DNA of 15,344 nt from Thioalkalivibrio sp. (GTDB taxonomy: Bacteria; Pseudomonadota; Gammaproteobacteria; Ectothiorhodospirales; Ectothiorhodospiraceae). The notes below the pieces were generated by a model. That model was not told the DNA's origin. It ran no database searches and was given only the letters and a program-made list of their open reading frames with translations. Below are positions 8,498-15,344 of the stretch, one piece after another (within the stretch, counting starts at the first letter, position 1; every line of letters starts with the position of its first letter). The stretch is taken from the NCBI GenBank assembly GCA_003555285.1, contig PWGH01000242.1:1-15344 (forward strand), in the 5' to 3' direction. A program made the position numbers and the translations under genes.

Positions 8498-8983
8498 TCA
8501 ATCCCGGACCAGGCCGTGACGCTGGTGCCAGGCCAGCAGCGATTCGTCCGGGTACTCCGGAAAATGGCGCTCCCGCGGACCCTCCGGGACGGGCACCCAG
8601 GCGGCCTTGGAATCGAGGAGGATATGCACGCGTTCCGGCGCGGGCTCCAGCGGCGTGTCGATCGCCGAGGCGAAGGGGTGCATCAGTTCGGGCCAATCCG
8701 GATCCCAGGCCCACAGGGCGCTGCCGCAGTGCCGGCAGAAGCGGTTTTCGCCGCGGCTGCGGCGCTTGCGTTCAGGGTGATCGAGGAAGGGGCGATAGAC
8801 GCTGATGTGGGCCTCGCCGTCGATCTTCAGCGTGCGCCGATCCGCGTGCAGGTTGATCGCAAAGCCACCGGCGCCGGCGGTCTTGCGGCAGATGCTGCAA
8901 TAGCAGTGCATGAACGGAAACGGCGCCCGGGACTCGCAGCGAAAACGCACGGCGCCGCAATGGCAGGATCCCTCGAGTTGCAT
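8498..8983 (-). CDS. GFA/CENP-V family zinc-binding protein
   Basis: 161-residue protein of the GFA (glutathione-dependent formaldehyde-activating enzyme-like, CENP-V) fold. All seven family cysteines are present: C7 and C9 (CHCG), C27, C29 and C32 (CYCSICRK), C83 and C86 (CRHCGS), expected to bind two zinc ions. The middle holds the usual SxYRPF and RKRRS segment. The start ATG 8983 follows AGGAGGT at good spacing. The family is named from one enzyme whose activity is disputed, and most members have no known substrate, so I give no reaction. It lies 73 bases upstream of the Lon-like protease gene on the same strand and may be transcribed with it. Confidence 0.9.
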   Translation of the reverse strand: MQLEGSCHCGAVRFRCESRAPFPFMHCYCSICRKTAGAGGFAINLHADRRTLKIDGEAHISVYRPFLDHPERKRRSRGENRFCRHCGSALWAWDPDWPELMHPFASAIDTPLEPAPERVHILLDSKAAWVPVPEGPRERHFPEYPDESLLAWHQRHGLVRD

Positions 8984-9049
8984 CGTGGCACCTCCTGTCC
9001 GGACCGGGGTTCCGATGGTGTGCGGGCTTGCTCCTCGTGGTCTTCAAAG

Positions 9050-9071
9050 CCGAAGGGACATGCGCCTTCGG
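9050..9071. repeat. 7-bp inverted repeat in GFA upstream region
   Basis: CCGAAGG (9050-9056) and CCTTCGG (9065-9071) form a perfect stem with an 8-base loop. It sits about 70 bases upstream of the GFA start, so it could be an operator, or an end of the mRNA from the hydrolase gene. No T-run follows on either strand. Confidence 0.5.
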
Positions 9072-9160
9072 ACCTCATTCCATTCTGCCCTGCATCAGGG
9101 TATCCGCACAATGCCGCGCCGTGCCGGTACCGCCCCCATGCTGGTGTCGTCCATGTAGGA

Positions 9161-9229
9161 GGTGAGCCCCCTCGGCGACGCCCTTCGTGGCGCAAGGCAG
9201 GGGCTACTCACCACGAAGAAGATGTCGCC
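9161..9229. repeat. Competing long inverted repeats downstream of the hydrolase gene
   Basis: Two pairings share this stretch. Stem A: GGTGAGCCCC (9161-9170) with GGGG-cta-CTCACC (9200-9212). Stem B: GGCGAC (9174-9179) plus CTTCGTGG (9183-9190) with CCACGAAG (9211-9218) plus GTCGCC (9224-9229). A and B interleave, so they are exclusive or form a pseudoknot. The structure abuts the hydrolase stop codon. It resembles a REP-like or terminator element, though no T-run is present. Confidence 0.55.
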
Positions 9230-9723
9230 TAGTCCCGATTCGCCACCGGTCGAGGTGTCACGTGCACCGCCTCCTCGCAGGCCCGAAGCATCGCCGCCAG
9301 GGATTCCGGATCGGCCAGGCGGTGATCGTGCCCCATTGGCCGCAGCGTGTCGGCGGCCAGGCCGCTGCGCTCGACCAGATCCTCGGAGTGGGCGAAGGGA
9401 ATCACCGCGTCGGCCGGCGCGTGGAGGATCCGGGTGCCGGGCGCAATCGTGGTCGCCGCCCCCCAGTGCCTCCAGGCGGGGCAGAGCAGCACGCAGGGCG
9501 TGACGCCCACCGCGATGTTCATCGCCACCGCACCGCCGCGGGACGATCCCACCACCACGTCGGGCGGGTCGGCATCGAAGGCCGACTGGGCGGCGGCCAT
9601 GGCCTCGTCGAAGACGTCATCATCGAGCGCGGGGTTGATCACCGTATGCCCGTGCGCGGCGAGATAGGCGGGCTTCAGGCTGCCGGGCACGGAATGCCAG
9701 CCATGCAGGAACAGGATCTTCAT
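9229..9723 (-). CDS. RBBP9/YdeN-like serine hydrolase (alpha/beta fold)
   Basis: 164-residue small alpha/beta hydrolase. MKILFLHGWHSVPGS gives the first strand and oxyanion HG motif. The nucleophile elbow GSSRGG places Ser61; the acid is likely D105 (HAPADAVIPF), and the base H132 or H134 (GHDHRLAD). Length and motif order fit the RBBP9/YdeN or YqiA-type esterases. Substrate is unknown. The start is ATG 9723, the only one that includes the complete first strand; I see no strong ribosome site. It stands alone on the minus strand between repeat structures on one side and a transposase relic on the other. Confidence 0.8.
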   Translation of the reverse strand: MKILFLHGWHSVPGSLKPAYLAAHGHTVINPALDDDVFDEAMAAAQSAFDADPPDVVVGSSRGGAVAMNIAVGVTPCVLLCPAWRHWGAATTIAPGTRILHAPADAVIPFAHSEDLVERSGLAADTLRPMGHDHRLADPESLAAMLRACEEAVHVTPRPVANRD

Positions 9724-9729
9724 GTCGAA

Positions 9730-9840
9730 TCACGCAGATCGATCATAGCGGGCAGTCCTGTGTTGTTGATCACCGTCTTCGGCATTGGCGCGCCGGGCGA
9801 TGGATTCGTTCAGCACGTGCAAGTACCACGACAGGTTGTC
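9730..9840 (-). pseudogene. Relic of a REP-associated (IS200-like) tyrosine transposase
   Basis: Reading the minus strand from 9840 gives 36 codons to a TGA at 9732-9730. The first part, including SWYLHVLNESIARRANAEDG, closely resembles the conserved segment of REP-associated tyrosine transposases (SWFMRCLNEPIARRANREDG type), which in intact proteins continues into the TGRFWEGRF block. Here the similarity stops after the EDG and the frame ends. No catalytic HUH or tyrosine region is present. It is read as a decayed fragment; identification is from remembered family sequence, not a search. The flanking GGGGACAGGGTCACC (9848-9862) also resembles sequence seen near such elements. Confidence 0.5.
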
Positions 9841-9876
9841 CGACACTGGGGACAGGGTCACCAAGGGCGTGTCTGG

Positions 9877-10161
9877 TTAGATCAGACCGGAGCCGAAACG
9901 AAATGAGCGTTGATCGAACACACGCAGGATCTCGATATGGCCGTCGTGGATTCGATAGAGAAAGCTGAACGGCGTCCGCGCGACCGGAAACTCACGAAGG
10001 TCTGGATCGTCTCTCAGCACAGGGCCGACGAAAGGATTTTCGGCAATCAAGGCCTCCGTCTTCAGCAAGCCGGCACGAGCATGCCCGCGCCCCTCCGGGA
10101 AAACCTCAGCGTAGTAGCGCCGAACCCATGGCATGTCCTCCAGGGCCGTTGCGAGGTACAC
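9877..10161 (-). CDS. ParE/RelE-family toxin (module 1)
   Basis: 94-residue RelE/ParE-superfamily toxin. Features: N-terminal helices with WVRRYYAEVFPEG, a central RAGLLKTEALIAENPFVGP segment, then the beta sheet REFPVARTPFSFLYRI and IEILRVFDQRS, where the late strand and the R residues match the family's toxin surface. ParE members poison DNA gyrase and RelE members cleave mRNA; which applies is not clear. The start is GTG 10161, since an in-frame TAG lies five codons upstream; that TAG is also the antitoxin stop, giving 12 bases between the genes. The C-terminus appears complete. Its antitoxin is directly upstream, so it forms a standard two-gene operon. Confidence 0.8.
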   Translation of the reverse strand: MYLATALEDMPWVRRYYAEVFPEGRGHARAGLLKTEALIAENPFVGPVLRDDPDLREFPVARTPFSFLYRIHDGHIEILRVFDQRSFRFGSGLI

Positions 10162-10173
10162 GACCTCGATGAA

Positions 10174-10461
10174 CTATCTGCGCTGCAAGTGAACATCGGG
10201 TGTGGGAGGGGAGGTTTCATGCTCTGTATCCCAGGTCCCCATCCAGGTGTGTACGGTCCGTTGCGACACGAACGAGCCCTGGTCTGCGCTGGCAACCGCC
10301 TCGCGGATCATCAGGCGTTTCGCCTCTGTGCTCCGCTTCAGGCCCTCGATCGCCTGTTTGGCCAGCCAGGCAGTAGAACGGTCCTGCCGACGAGCCTCTT
10401 CCTCAAGCCAGCCCTTGAGTTCAGGGTCAAGACGCATGGTGAACCGGCTGCTGCTGCTCAT
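10174..10461 (-). CDS. Ribbon-helix-helix antitoxin (module 1)
   Basis: 95-residue CopG/RHH-type antitoxin. The N-terminus RFTMRLDPELKGWLEEEA and the following helix STAWLAKQAIEGL form the DNA-binding ribbon-helix-helix; the C-terminal part, with FVSQRTVHTWMGTW and a proline-rich tail, is the likely toxin-binding region. The start is ATG 10461, preceded by an AAAGGTGG ribosome site; a longer frame to 10563 adds non-conserved residues that run across the promoter. RHH antitoxins repress their own operon together with toxin, and operator-like repeats lie just upstream (10506-10522). Confidence 0.8.
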   Translation of the reverse strand: MSSSSRFTMRLDPELKGWLEEEARRQDRSTAWLAKQAIEGLKRSTEAKRLMIREAVASADQGSFVSQRTVHTWMGTWDTEHETSPPTPDVHLQRR

Positions 10462-10498
10462 GAGGACCACCTTTTTCCAAGGAACGACACCGCCTGCC

Positions 10499-10522
10499 AA
10501 TGTAGGACATGGTACGACATGG
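10499..10522 (-). promoter_or_regulatory. Putative operator and -10 for TA module 1
   Basis: On the plus strand GACATGG occurs at 10506-10512 and again at 10516-10522, a period of exactly 10 bases (one helical turn), as expected for RHH dimers binding side by side. Read on the minus strand, a -10-like TACATT (10504-10499) directly follows the repeats. No good -35 is seen. Confidence 0.5.
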
Positions 10523-10586
10523 CCGCACTGGGCACCATCAAGGCGCACCCGGATTCCCACCACGATCGCGTCCCGTTCCGTTTCTG

Positions 10587-10615
10587 CTGACCCTGTAGCG
10601 CAACTGCGCTACATT
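10587..10615 (+). promoter_or_regulatory. Promoter and palindromic operator of TA module 2
   Basis: CTGACC (10587-10592), 17 bases, TACATT (10610-10615) forms a plausible sigma70 promoter. The palindrome TGTAGCGCAACTGCGCTACA (10594-10613) fills the spacer: 9-bp arms, with only the central two bases asymmetric. A repressor on this site would block RNA polymerase, which fits autoregulation by the downstream RHH antitoxin. It differs from the repeats serving module 1. Confidence 0.6.
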
Positions 10616-10644
10616 CGGCTGGCAGTCATTCGGGAGGAGGTTCC

Positions 10645-10929
10645 GTGTCGACGACCACGATGCGCCTGTTGGACGAGCTCAAGGCACGGGTGTTGCGCGC
10701 GGCGGAACGCGCAGGCACCACACCGCACGCGTTCATCGTCGAGGCCATTGCCGAAAAAGCGAAGGAAGCCGAGCTGCGCAGCACGTTTCACGACGAGGCG
10801 GAACGACGCTGTGCCGAGATCGTCCAGTCCGGCGAAACCATTCCCTGGAGCGAAATGCGGATCTACCTGAACGAGCATGCCGCAGGACGCGACGCCCCGC
10901 GACCCAAGGCCAGAAAGCTGGGGCGTTGA
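10645..10929 (+). CDS. RHH-type antitoxin (module 2)
   Basis: 94-residue antitoxin-like protein. The first half, MSTTTMRLLDELKARVLRAA followed by AGTTPHAFIVEAIAEKA, fits the CopG ribbon-helix-helix; the second half (SGETIPWSEMRIYLNEHAAG) fits the toxin-binding arm seen in antitoxins of ParE-type pairs, and the last residues are basic (KARKLGR). The start is GTG 10645, chosen because of a strong GGGAGGAGG ending four bases upstream. The toxin starts 12 bases after its stop. Divergent from module 1 across 183 bases. It may now be an orphan regulator because its toxin looks damaged. Confidence 0.8.
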   Translation: MSTTTMRLLDELKARVLRAAERAGTTPHAFIVEAIAEKAKEAELRSTFHDEAERRCAEIVQSGETIPWSEMRIYLNEHAAGRDAPRPKARKLGR

Positions 10930-10941
10930 GACCCGCGGACA

Positions 10942-11205
10942 ATGGCGCGCATCGAACTCGACCCGGGCGTTGGTGCCGACCTCGGTTGCATTCCGGAACA
11001 CCTGGCTCGCCACGAGGTGGATGACACGCCGGTGCGGGTGCAACAGATCATCCAGACCATTTCCGTACTCGAGTGGAACCCGCTGATCGGCCGCCCGACT
11101 CGAGGCGAGCTTCGGGAACTGGTGATCGGGCGCCGCTCCCGGGGAGATGTCGCACTGTACCGCTACGTGGCTGACCTCGACGTCGTCGAGGAAGTCAAAG
11201 GGTGA
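10942..11205 (+). pseudogene. ParE-family toxin, C-terminally truncated (module 2)
   Basis: 87-residue ParE/RelE protein. It has the family pattern: MARIELDPG, PEHLARHEV, a helix ending VLEWNPLIGRP, then the strands RELVIGR and GDVALYRYV. Homologues normally continue after the DLD into a final strand and a basic tail (of the VFVLALRAQREAG type); here the frame reads EEVKG and stops at 11203-11205. About 12-15 residues seem lost, and they usually include positions needed for toxicity. No simple single-base change restores the tail, since the bases beyond do not encode it in any frame that I can see. Likely inactive or weakened toxin that may still bind the antitoxin. Confidence 0.6.
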
Positions 11206-11218
11206 GTGCAAGGCCGAC

Positions 11219-11388
11219 CTAGTCGATCACCACGAGAAGGGTCTCCATCCAGACCTTCCCGTTCGCGCAGCAGGAGGCGATGAAGTTGGGCTGGAGGAGA
11301 TCATGCTGGGCCCGCGCGAACCCGTGGCGCCACTGCGCCCGCAGGCGGTTCGGTGATCCGAGCCGGCAGCCGGCGTGGGGCGCTTACC
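11219..11388 (-). pseudogene. Short coding-like remnant, unidentified
   Basis: The minus strand is open from after a TAA near 11389 down to TAG 11221-11219, with protein-like content in its last 40 codons (QWRHGFARAQHDLLQPNF, then ANGKVWMETLLVVID). No start codon with a ribosome site is visible and no family is recognised. It begins right after the truncated toxin, so it may be a fragment of a gene whose arrival removed the toxin tail. The rest of the 11206-11527 gap holds only the tRNA terminator and nothing else that I can support. Confidence 0.25.
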
Positions 11389-11483
11389 GACCGAGCGGCG
11401 GGGGAAACCGGTTCGGTGGTGAAGGATGCGAGGGTGGGGCGCTGCCGGTCGCGCTGCAGATTCTTGTATCCGGGACGAACCCG

Positions 11484-11510
11484 AAAAAACAAGGCCCGGT
11501 TGCCCGAGCC
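11484..11510 (-). terminator. Rho-independent terminator of tRNA-Pro
   Basis: On the minus strand, GGCTCGG (11510-11504), loop GCAA, CCGGGCC (11499-11493; one G-U pair) is followed by TTG and a run of six T (11489-11484). It lies about 20 bases past the tRNA CCA end. Confidence 0.85.
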
Positions 11511-11527
11511 CATGTCCTGGAATTCAT

Positions 11528-11604
11528 TGGTCGGAGTGAGAGGAATCGAACCTCCGACCCCTGCCTCCCGAAGGCAGTGCTCTACCAGGCTGAGCTACAC
11601 TCCG
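11528..11604 (-). tRNA. tRNA-Pro (anticodon CGG), CCA encoded
   Basis: The minus strand folds as a full cloverleaf: acceptor CGGAGTG (11604-11598) with CACTCCG, D-arm GCTCAGCCTGGTAGAGC, anticodon stem CTGCC/GGCAG around loop TTCGGGA (anticodon CGG, reading CCG), T-arm GGAGG-TTCGATT-CCTCT with one imperfect pair, discriminator A and genomic CCA (11530-11528). Length is 77 bases including CCA. It is followed by a clear terminator. It may be transcribed alone or with the upstream ispB-type gene. Confidence 0.97.
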
Positions 11605-11633
11605 AACCGAGCGCCGTATTCTGCACGGAAAGC

Positions 11634-11654
11634 CCGGGGCTGTCCATGCCCCGG
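11634..11654 (-). terminator. Hairpin downstream of the prenyl synthase gene
   Basis: CCGGGGC (11634-11640) and GCCCCGG (11648-11654) form a perfect 7-bp stem with a 7-base loop, 20 bases past the ispB-type stop. On the minus strand only a weak CTTTCC follows, so termination may be partial, with read-through into the tRNA. Confidence 0.55.
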
Positions 11655-11674
11655 TGCACGATTTCGTATCCGAC

Positions 11675-12643
11675 TCAGTATTCCCGTTGGACGGCGAAGC
11701 GGGCCAGCTCGATCAGCGCCTCCCGGTGGGCCGATGGCGGCAGACACGACACTGCGTCGATCGCCTTCAGGGTCTCCTGCTCTGCCTGGGCGCGGGCATA
11801 GTTCAGGGCGCCGGTCTGCTCGATGATCGCGAGTACGGCGTCGACCTGCTCGCGGCCGCCGGATTCGATCGCGCCGCGAATCAGCGCCTGGCCCGGCGGT
11901 TCGGCCTTCTGCAGCGCGTGGATCAGCGGCAGGGTCGGCTTGCCCTCGGCCAGATCGTCGCCCATGCGTTTGCCGGTGACGTCGCTGGCGGAGGCATAGT
12001 CGAGGACGTCGTCGATCAGCTGGAAGGCGGTGCCCAGATGCATCCCGTAGCGCGCCAGCGCCCGTTCCTCGACCTCGGTGCGCTCGCCGAGCACCGCGCC
12101 GAGTTGACAGGCGGCCTCGAACAGCTTGGCGGTCTTGGAGCGGATCACCTCCATGTAGCGTTCTTCGCCGACATCGGCGTCGTGGCAGTTCATCAGCTGC
12201 ATCACCTCGCCCTCGGCGATCACGTTGGTCGCGTGGGCGAGGATCGCCATCACCCGCATCGAGCCGACGTCGACCATCATCTCGAAGGCGCGGGAGTACA
12301 GGAAATCCCCGACTAGCACGGCGGCCTCGTTGCCGAACAGGTGATTCGCGGTCTCGTTGCCTCGGCGCAACTCCGAGGCGTCGACGACATCATCGTGCAA
12401 GAGCGTCGCGGTGTGAATGAACTCCACCACCGCGGCCAGGGTCTGATGGTGCTCGCCCTGGTAGCCGCAGGCGCGGGCGCACAGCACCGCCAGCAGCGGG
12501 CGCAGGCGCTTGCCGCCACTGCCGATGATATATTGGCTGAGCTGGTTGATCAGCACGACCGGCGAGGCCAGGCGTTCGCGGATGCAGGCATCCACCGCCT
12601 GCATGTCGTCGGCAGCCAGGGTTCGGATCGTGCTAATGGACAT
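11675..12643 (-). CDS. ispB: Polyprenyl (octaprenyl-type) diphosphate synthase
   Basis: 322-residue trans-prenyl diphosphate synthase that adds isopentenyl units to make the side chain of ubiquinone or menaquinone. First Asp-rich motif LLHDDVVD (D84, D85, D88) and second LIDDVLD (D211, D212, D215) bind magnesium and diphosphate; GGKRLRPLL (43-51), RRGNETANHLFG (93-104), KTAKLFEA (170-177) and GKRMGDDLAEGKPTLP (224-239) are also in place. Start choice: ATG 12643 aligns with the IspB N-terminus, whereas ATG 12682 lies inside the promoter -10. Ribosome site is weak. Divergent from rplU, as in many gammaproteobacteria. Chain length cannot be read with certainty. Confidence 0.93.
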   Translation of the reverse strand: MSISTIRTLAADDMQAVDACIRERLASPVVLINQLSQYIIGSGGKRLRPLLAVLCARACGYQGEHHQTLAAVVEFIHTATLLHDDVVDASELRRGNETANHLFGNEAAVLVGDFLYSRAFEMMVDVGSMRVMAILAHATNVIAEGEVMQLMNCHDADVGEERYMEVIRSKTAKLFEAACQLGAVLGERTEVEERALARYGMHLGTAFQLIDDVLDYASASDVTGKRMGDDLAEGKPTLPLIHALQKAEPPGQALIRGAIESGGREQVDAVLAIIEQTGALNYARAQAEQETLKAIDAVSCLPPSAHREALIELARFAVQREY

Positions 12644-12680
12644 GATGCAGGCCGGGTGCCGAGGAAGTGAGGGCGCTTGC

Positions 12681-12710
12681 ATGCTAGGTAACGGCTCGTC
12701 GGGGTGTCAA
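12681..12710 (-). promoter_or_regulatory. Sigma70-type promoter of the ispB-type gene
   Basis: On the minus strand, perfect TTGACA (12710-12705), 18 bases, TAGCAT (12686-12681). Transcription would start near 12674, leaving about 30 bases of leader before ATG 12643. Confidence 0.7.
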
Positions 12711-12847
12711 GCACTTCCCGCCGGGCAACGGCTTACGGTCCTCTGATGGCCCCGTGATCGCCGCGTGGTAACCCGGTGTGATCCAGTGGTGGATTTTCCC
12801 CGCGGTGGATCCTGATTGTTGCGGTGTCGTTACCGGATGCAGGGTTT

Positions 12848-12873
12848 GCCAGGGTAGGGCCAGGGTAGGGCCA
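12848..12873. repeat. 11-bp tandem repeat in the ispB-rplU intergenic region
   Basis: GCCAGGGTAGG at 12848-12858 and 12859-12869, then a partial copy GCCA. It lies in the 386-base divergent gap (12644-13029). Apart from the two promoters and this repeat I see nothing else in the gap. Confidence 0.8.
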
Positions 12874-12965
12874 CGGGAGTGCGGAGCTGCGTTTTTGCAA
12901 CCGGACCAGGCCGGGTCCTGGCGCCGGGTCCGACCCACGGCGAGAGGGTCAACGCAGGTTAATCA

Positions 12966-12994
12966 TTGACCGGGAGCGGATCGGTTGCTAGAAT
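12966..12994 (+). promoter_or_regulatory. Sigma70-type promoter of rplU-rpmA
   Basis: TTGACC (12966-12971), 17 bases, TAGAAT (12989-12994) with TGC directly before the -10 (extended -10 like). Start near 13001 would give a leader of about 30 bases. Strong match, suited to a ribosomal protein operon. Confidence 0.8.
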
Positions 12995-13029
12995 TCCGCC
13001 CCTTTGCGCCAACGGAGTCTGAGGGGATC

Positions 13030-13341
13030 ATGTACGCGATCATCGCAACGGGTGGAAAACAGTATCGGGTGGCCGAAGGCGACTTGATTCGCATCGAGAA
13101 GCTCGAGGCCGACGTGGGCTCGGACATCGATTTTGATCAGATTCTCATGGTCGGCGAGGGCGAGGACGTGCGCGTCGGCGCACCGCTGGTCGAGGGCGGC
13201 AAGGTCACGGCCACCGTGGATCACCACGGTCGCGGCGACAAGATCCACATCATCAAATTCCGTCGCCGGAAGCACCATCGCAAGCAGATGGGGCATCGGC
13301 AGTACTACACGGCCGTGCGCATCAACGCGATCGCCGGGTAA
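13030..13341 (+). CDS. rplU: 50S ribosomal protein L21
   Basis: 103-residue L21 with the family start [18 protein letters not shown] and the conserved end [19 protein letters not shown], which contacts 23S rRNA. The length is normal for proteobacteria. The start ATG 13030 follows a GAGGGG ribosome site; upstream in-frame codons run into the promoter and are not coding. It is followed 12 bases later by rpmA, forming the standard L21-L27 operon. Confidence 0.98.
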   Translation: MYAIIATGGKQYRVAEGDLIRIEKLEADVGSDIDFDQILMVGEGEDVRVGAPLVEGGKVTATVDHHGRGDKIHIIKFRRRKHHRKQMGHRQYYTAVRINAIAG

Positions 13342-13353
13342 GGAGAGAGAACC

Positions 13354-15344
<1,991 letters not shown>

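Noticed and set aside
10462..10563. Upstream start for the module 1 antitoxin
   Set aside because: The extension crosses the operator-like repeats and -10; ATG 10461 has a ribosome site and begins at the RHH fold.
10609..11211. 200-codon minus-strand frame across TA module 2
   Set aside because: The plus-strand antitoxin has a strong ribosome site, promoter and operator; the antisense frame has no recognised feature.

Overview
The window is high-GC, densely coded chromosomal DNA from a proteobacterium, most likely a gammaproteobacterium. The right end carries an ispB-type prenyl synthase divergent from rplU-rpmA-obgE-proB, which is a core arrangement familiar from that class. A haloalkaliphilic Ectothiorhodospiraceae-type host is a guess from base composition and protein style; no species can be named from the sequence alone.

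Layout. (1) Bases 1-3624, plus strand: a 5'-truncated DExH helicase with a C-terminal four-cysteine cluster, overlapping a DEDD-type exonuclease with TPR-like repeats. Together they match the MrfA/MrfB (YprA/YprB) pair known from Bacillus DNA-damage repair. The exonuclease has an odd Asp-Ser/Gly-Pro-Ala low-complexity insert built on short DNA repeats. (2) Bases 3673-8983, minus strand: GFA-type zinc protein, AAA_32 Lon-like protease, tandem universal stress protein (overlapping the protease stop), a possible small acidic ORF, and a cNMP-binding-like/HDOD protein. This looks like a stress and proteostasis transcription unit. (3) Bases 8984-11527, an accessory island: RBBP9/YdeN-like serine hydrolase, a 36-codon relic of a REP-associated (IS200-like) transposase, and two RHH-antitoxin/ParE-toxin modules arranged head to head around a 183-bp control region with distinct operator-like repeats. 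The second toxin has lost its C-terminal end. Beyond it lies a short decayed coding-like stretch. (4) Bases 11528-15344, core genome: tRNA-Pro(CGG) with its own terminator, an ispB-type prenyl synthase, then rplU, rpmA, a strong terminator, obgE and the start of proB.

Regulatory signals readable directly include sigma70-type promoters for ispB (TTGACA-N18-TAGCAT) and rplU (TTGACC-N17-TAGAAT), good rho-independent terminators after rpmA and the tRNA, and a 20-bp near-perfect palindrome between the -35 and -10 of the second TA module. The ispB promoter -10 overlaps an upstream ATG, which fixes the start downstream.

I do not see a clearly new biological system. The best leads are the MrfAB pair with its repeat-driven insert, the paired TA modules with one decayed toxin, and the Lon-like protease/USP/HDOD cluster with an acidic ORF in a shifted frame.
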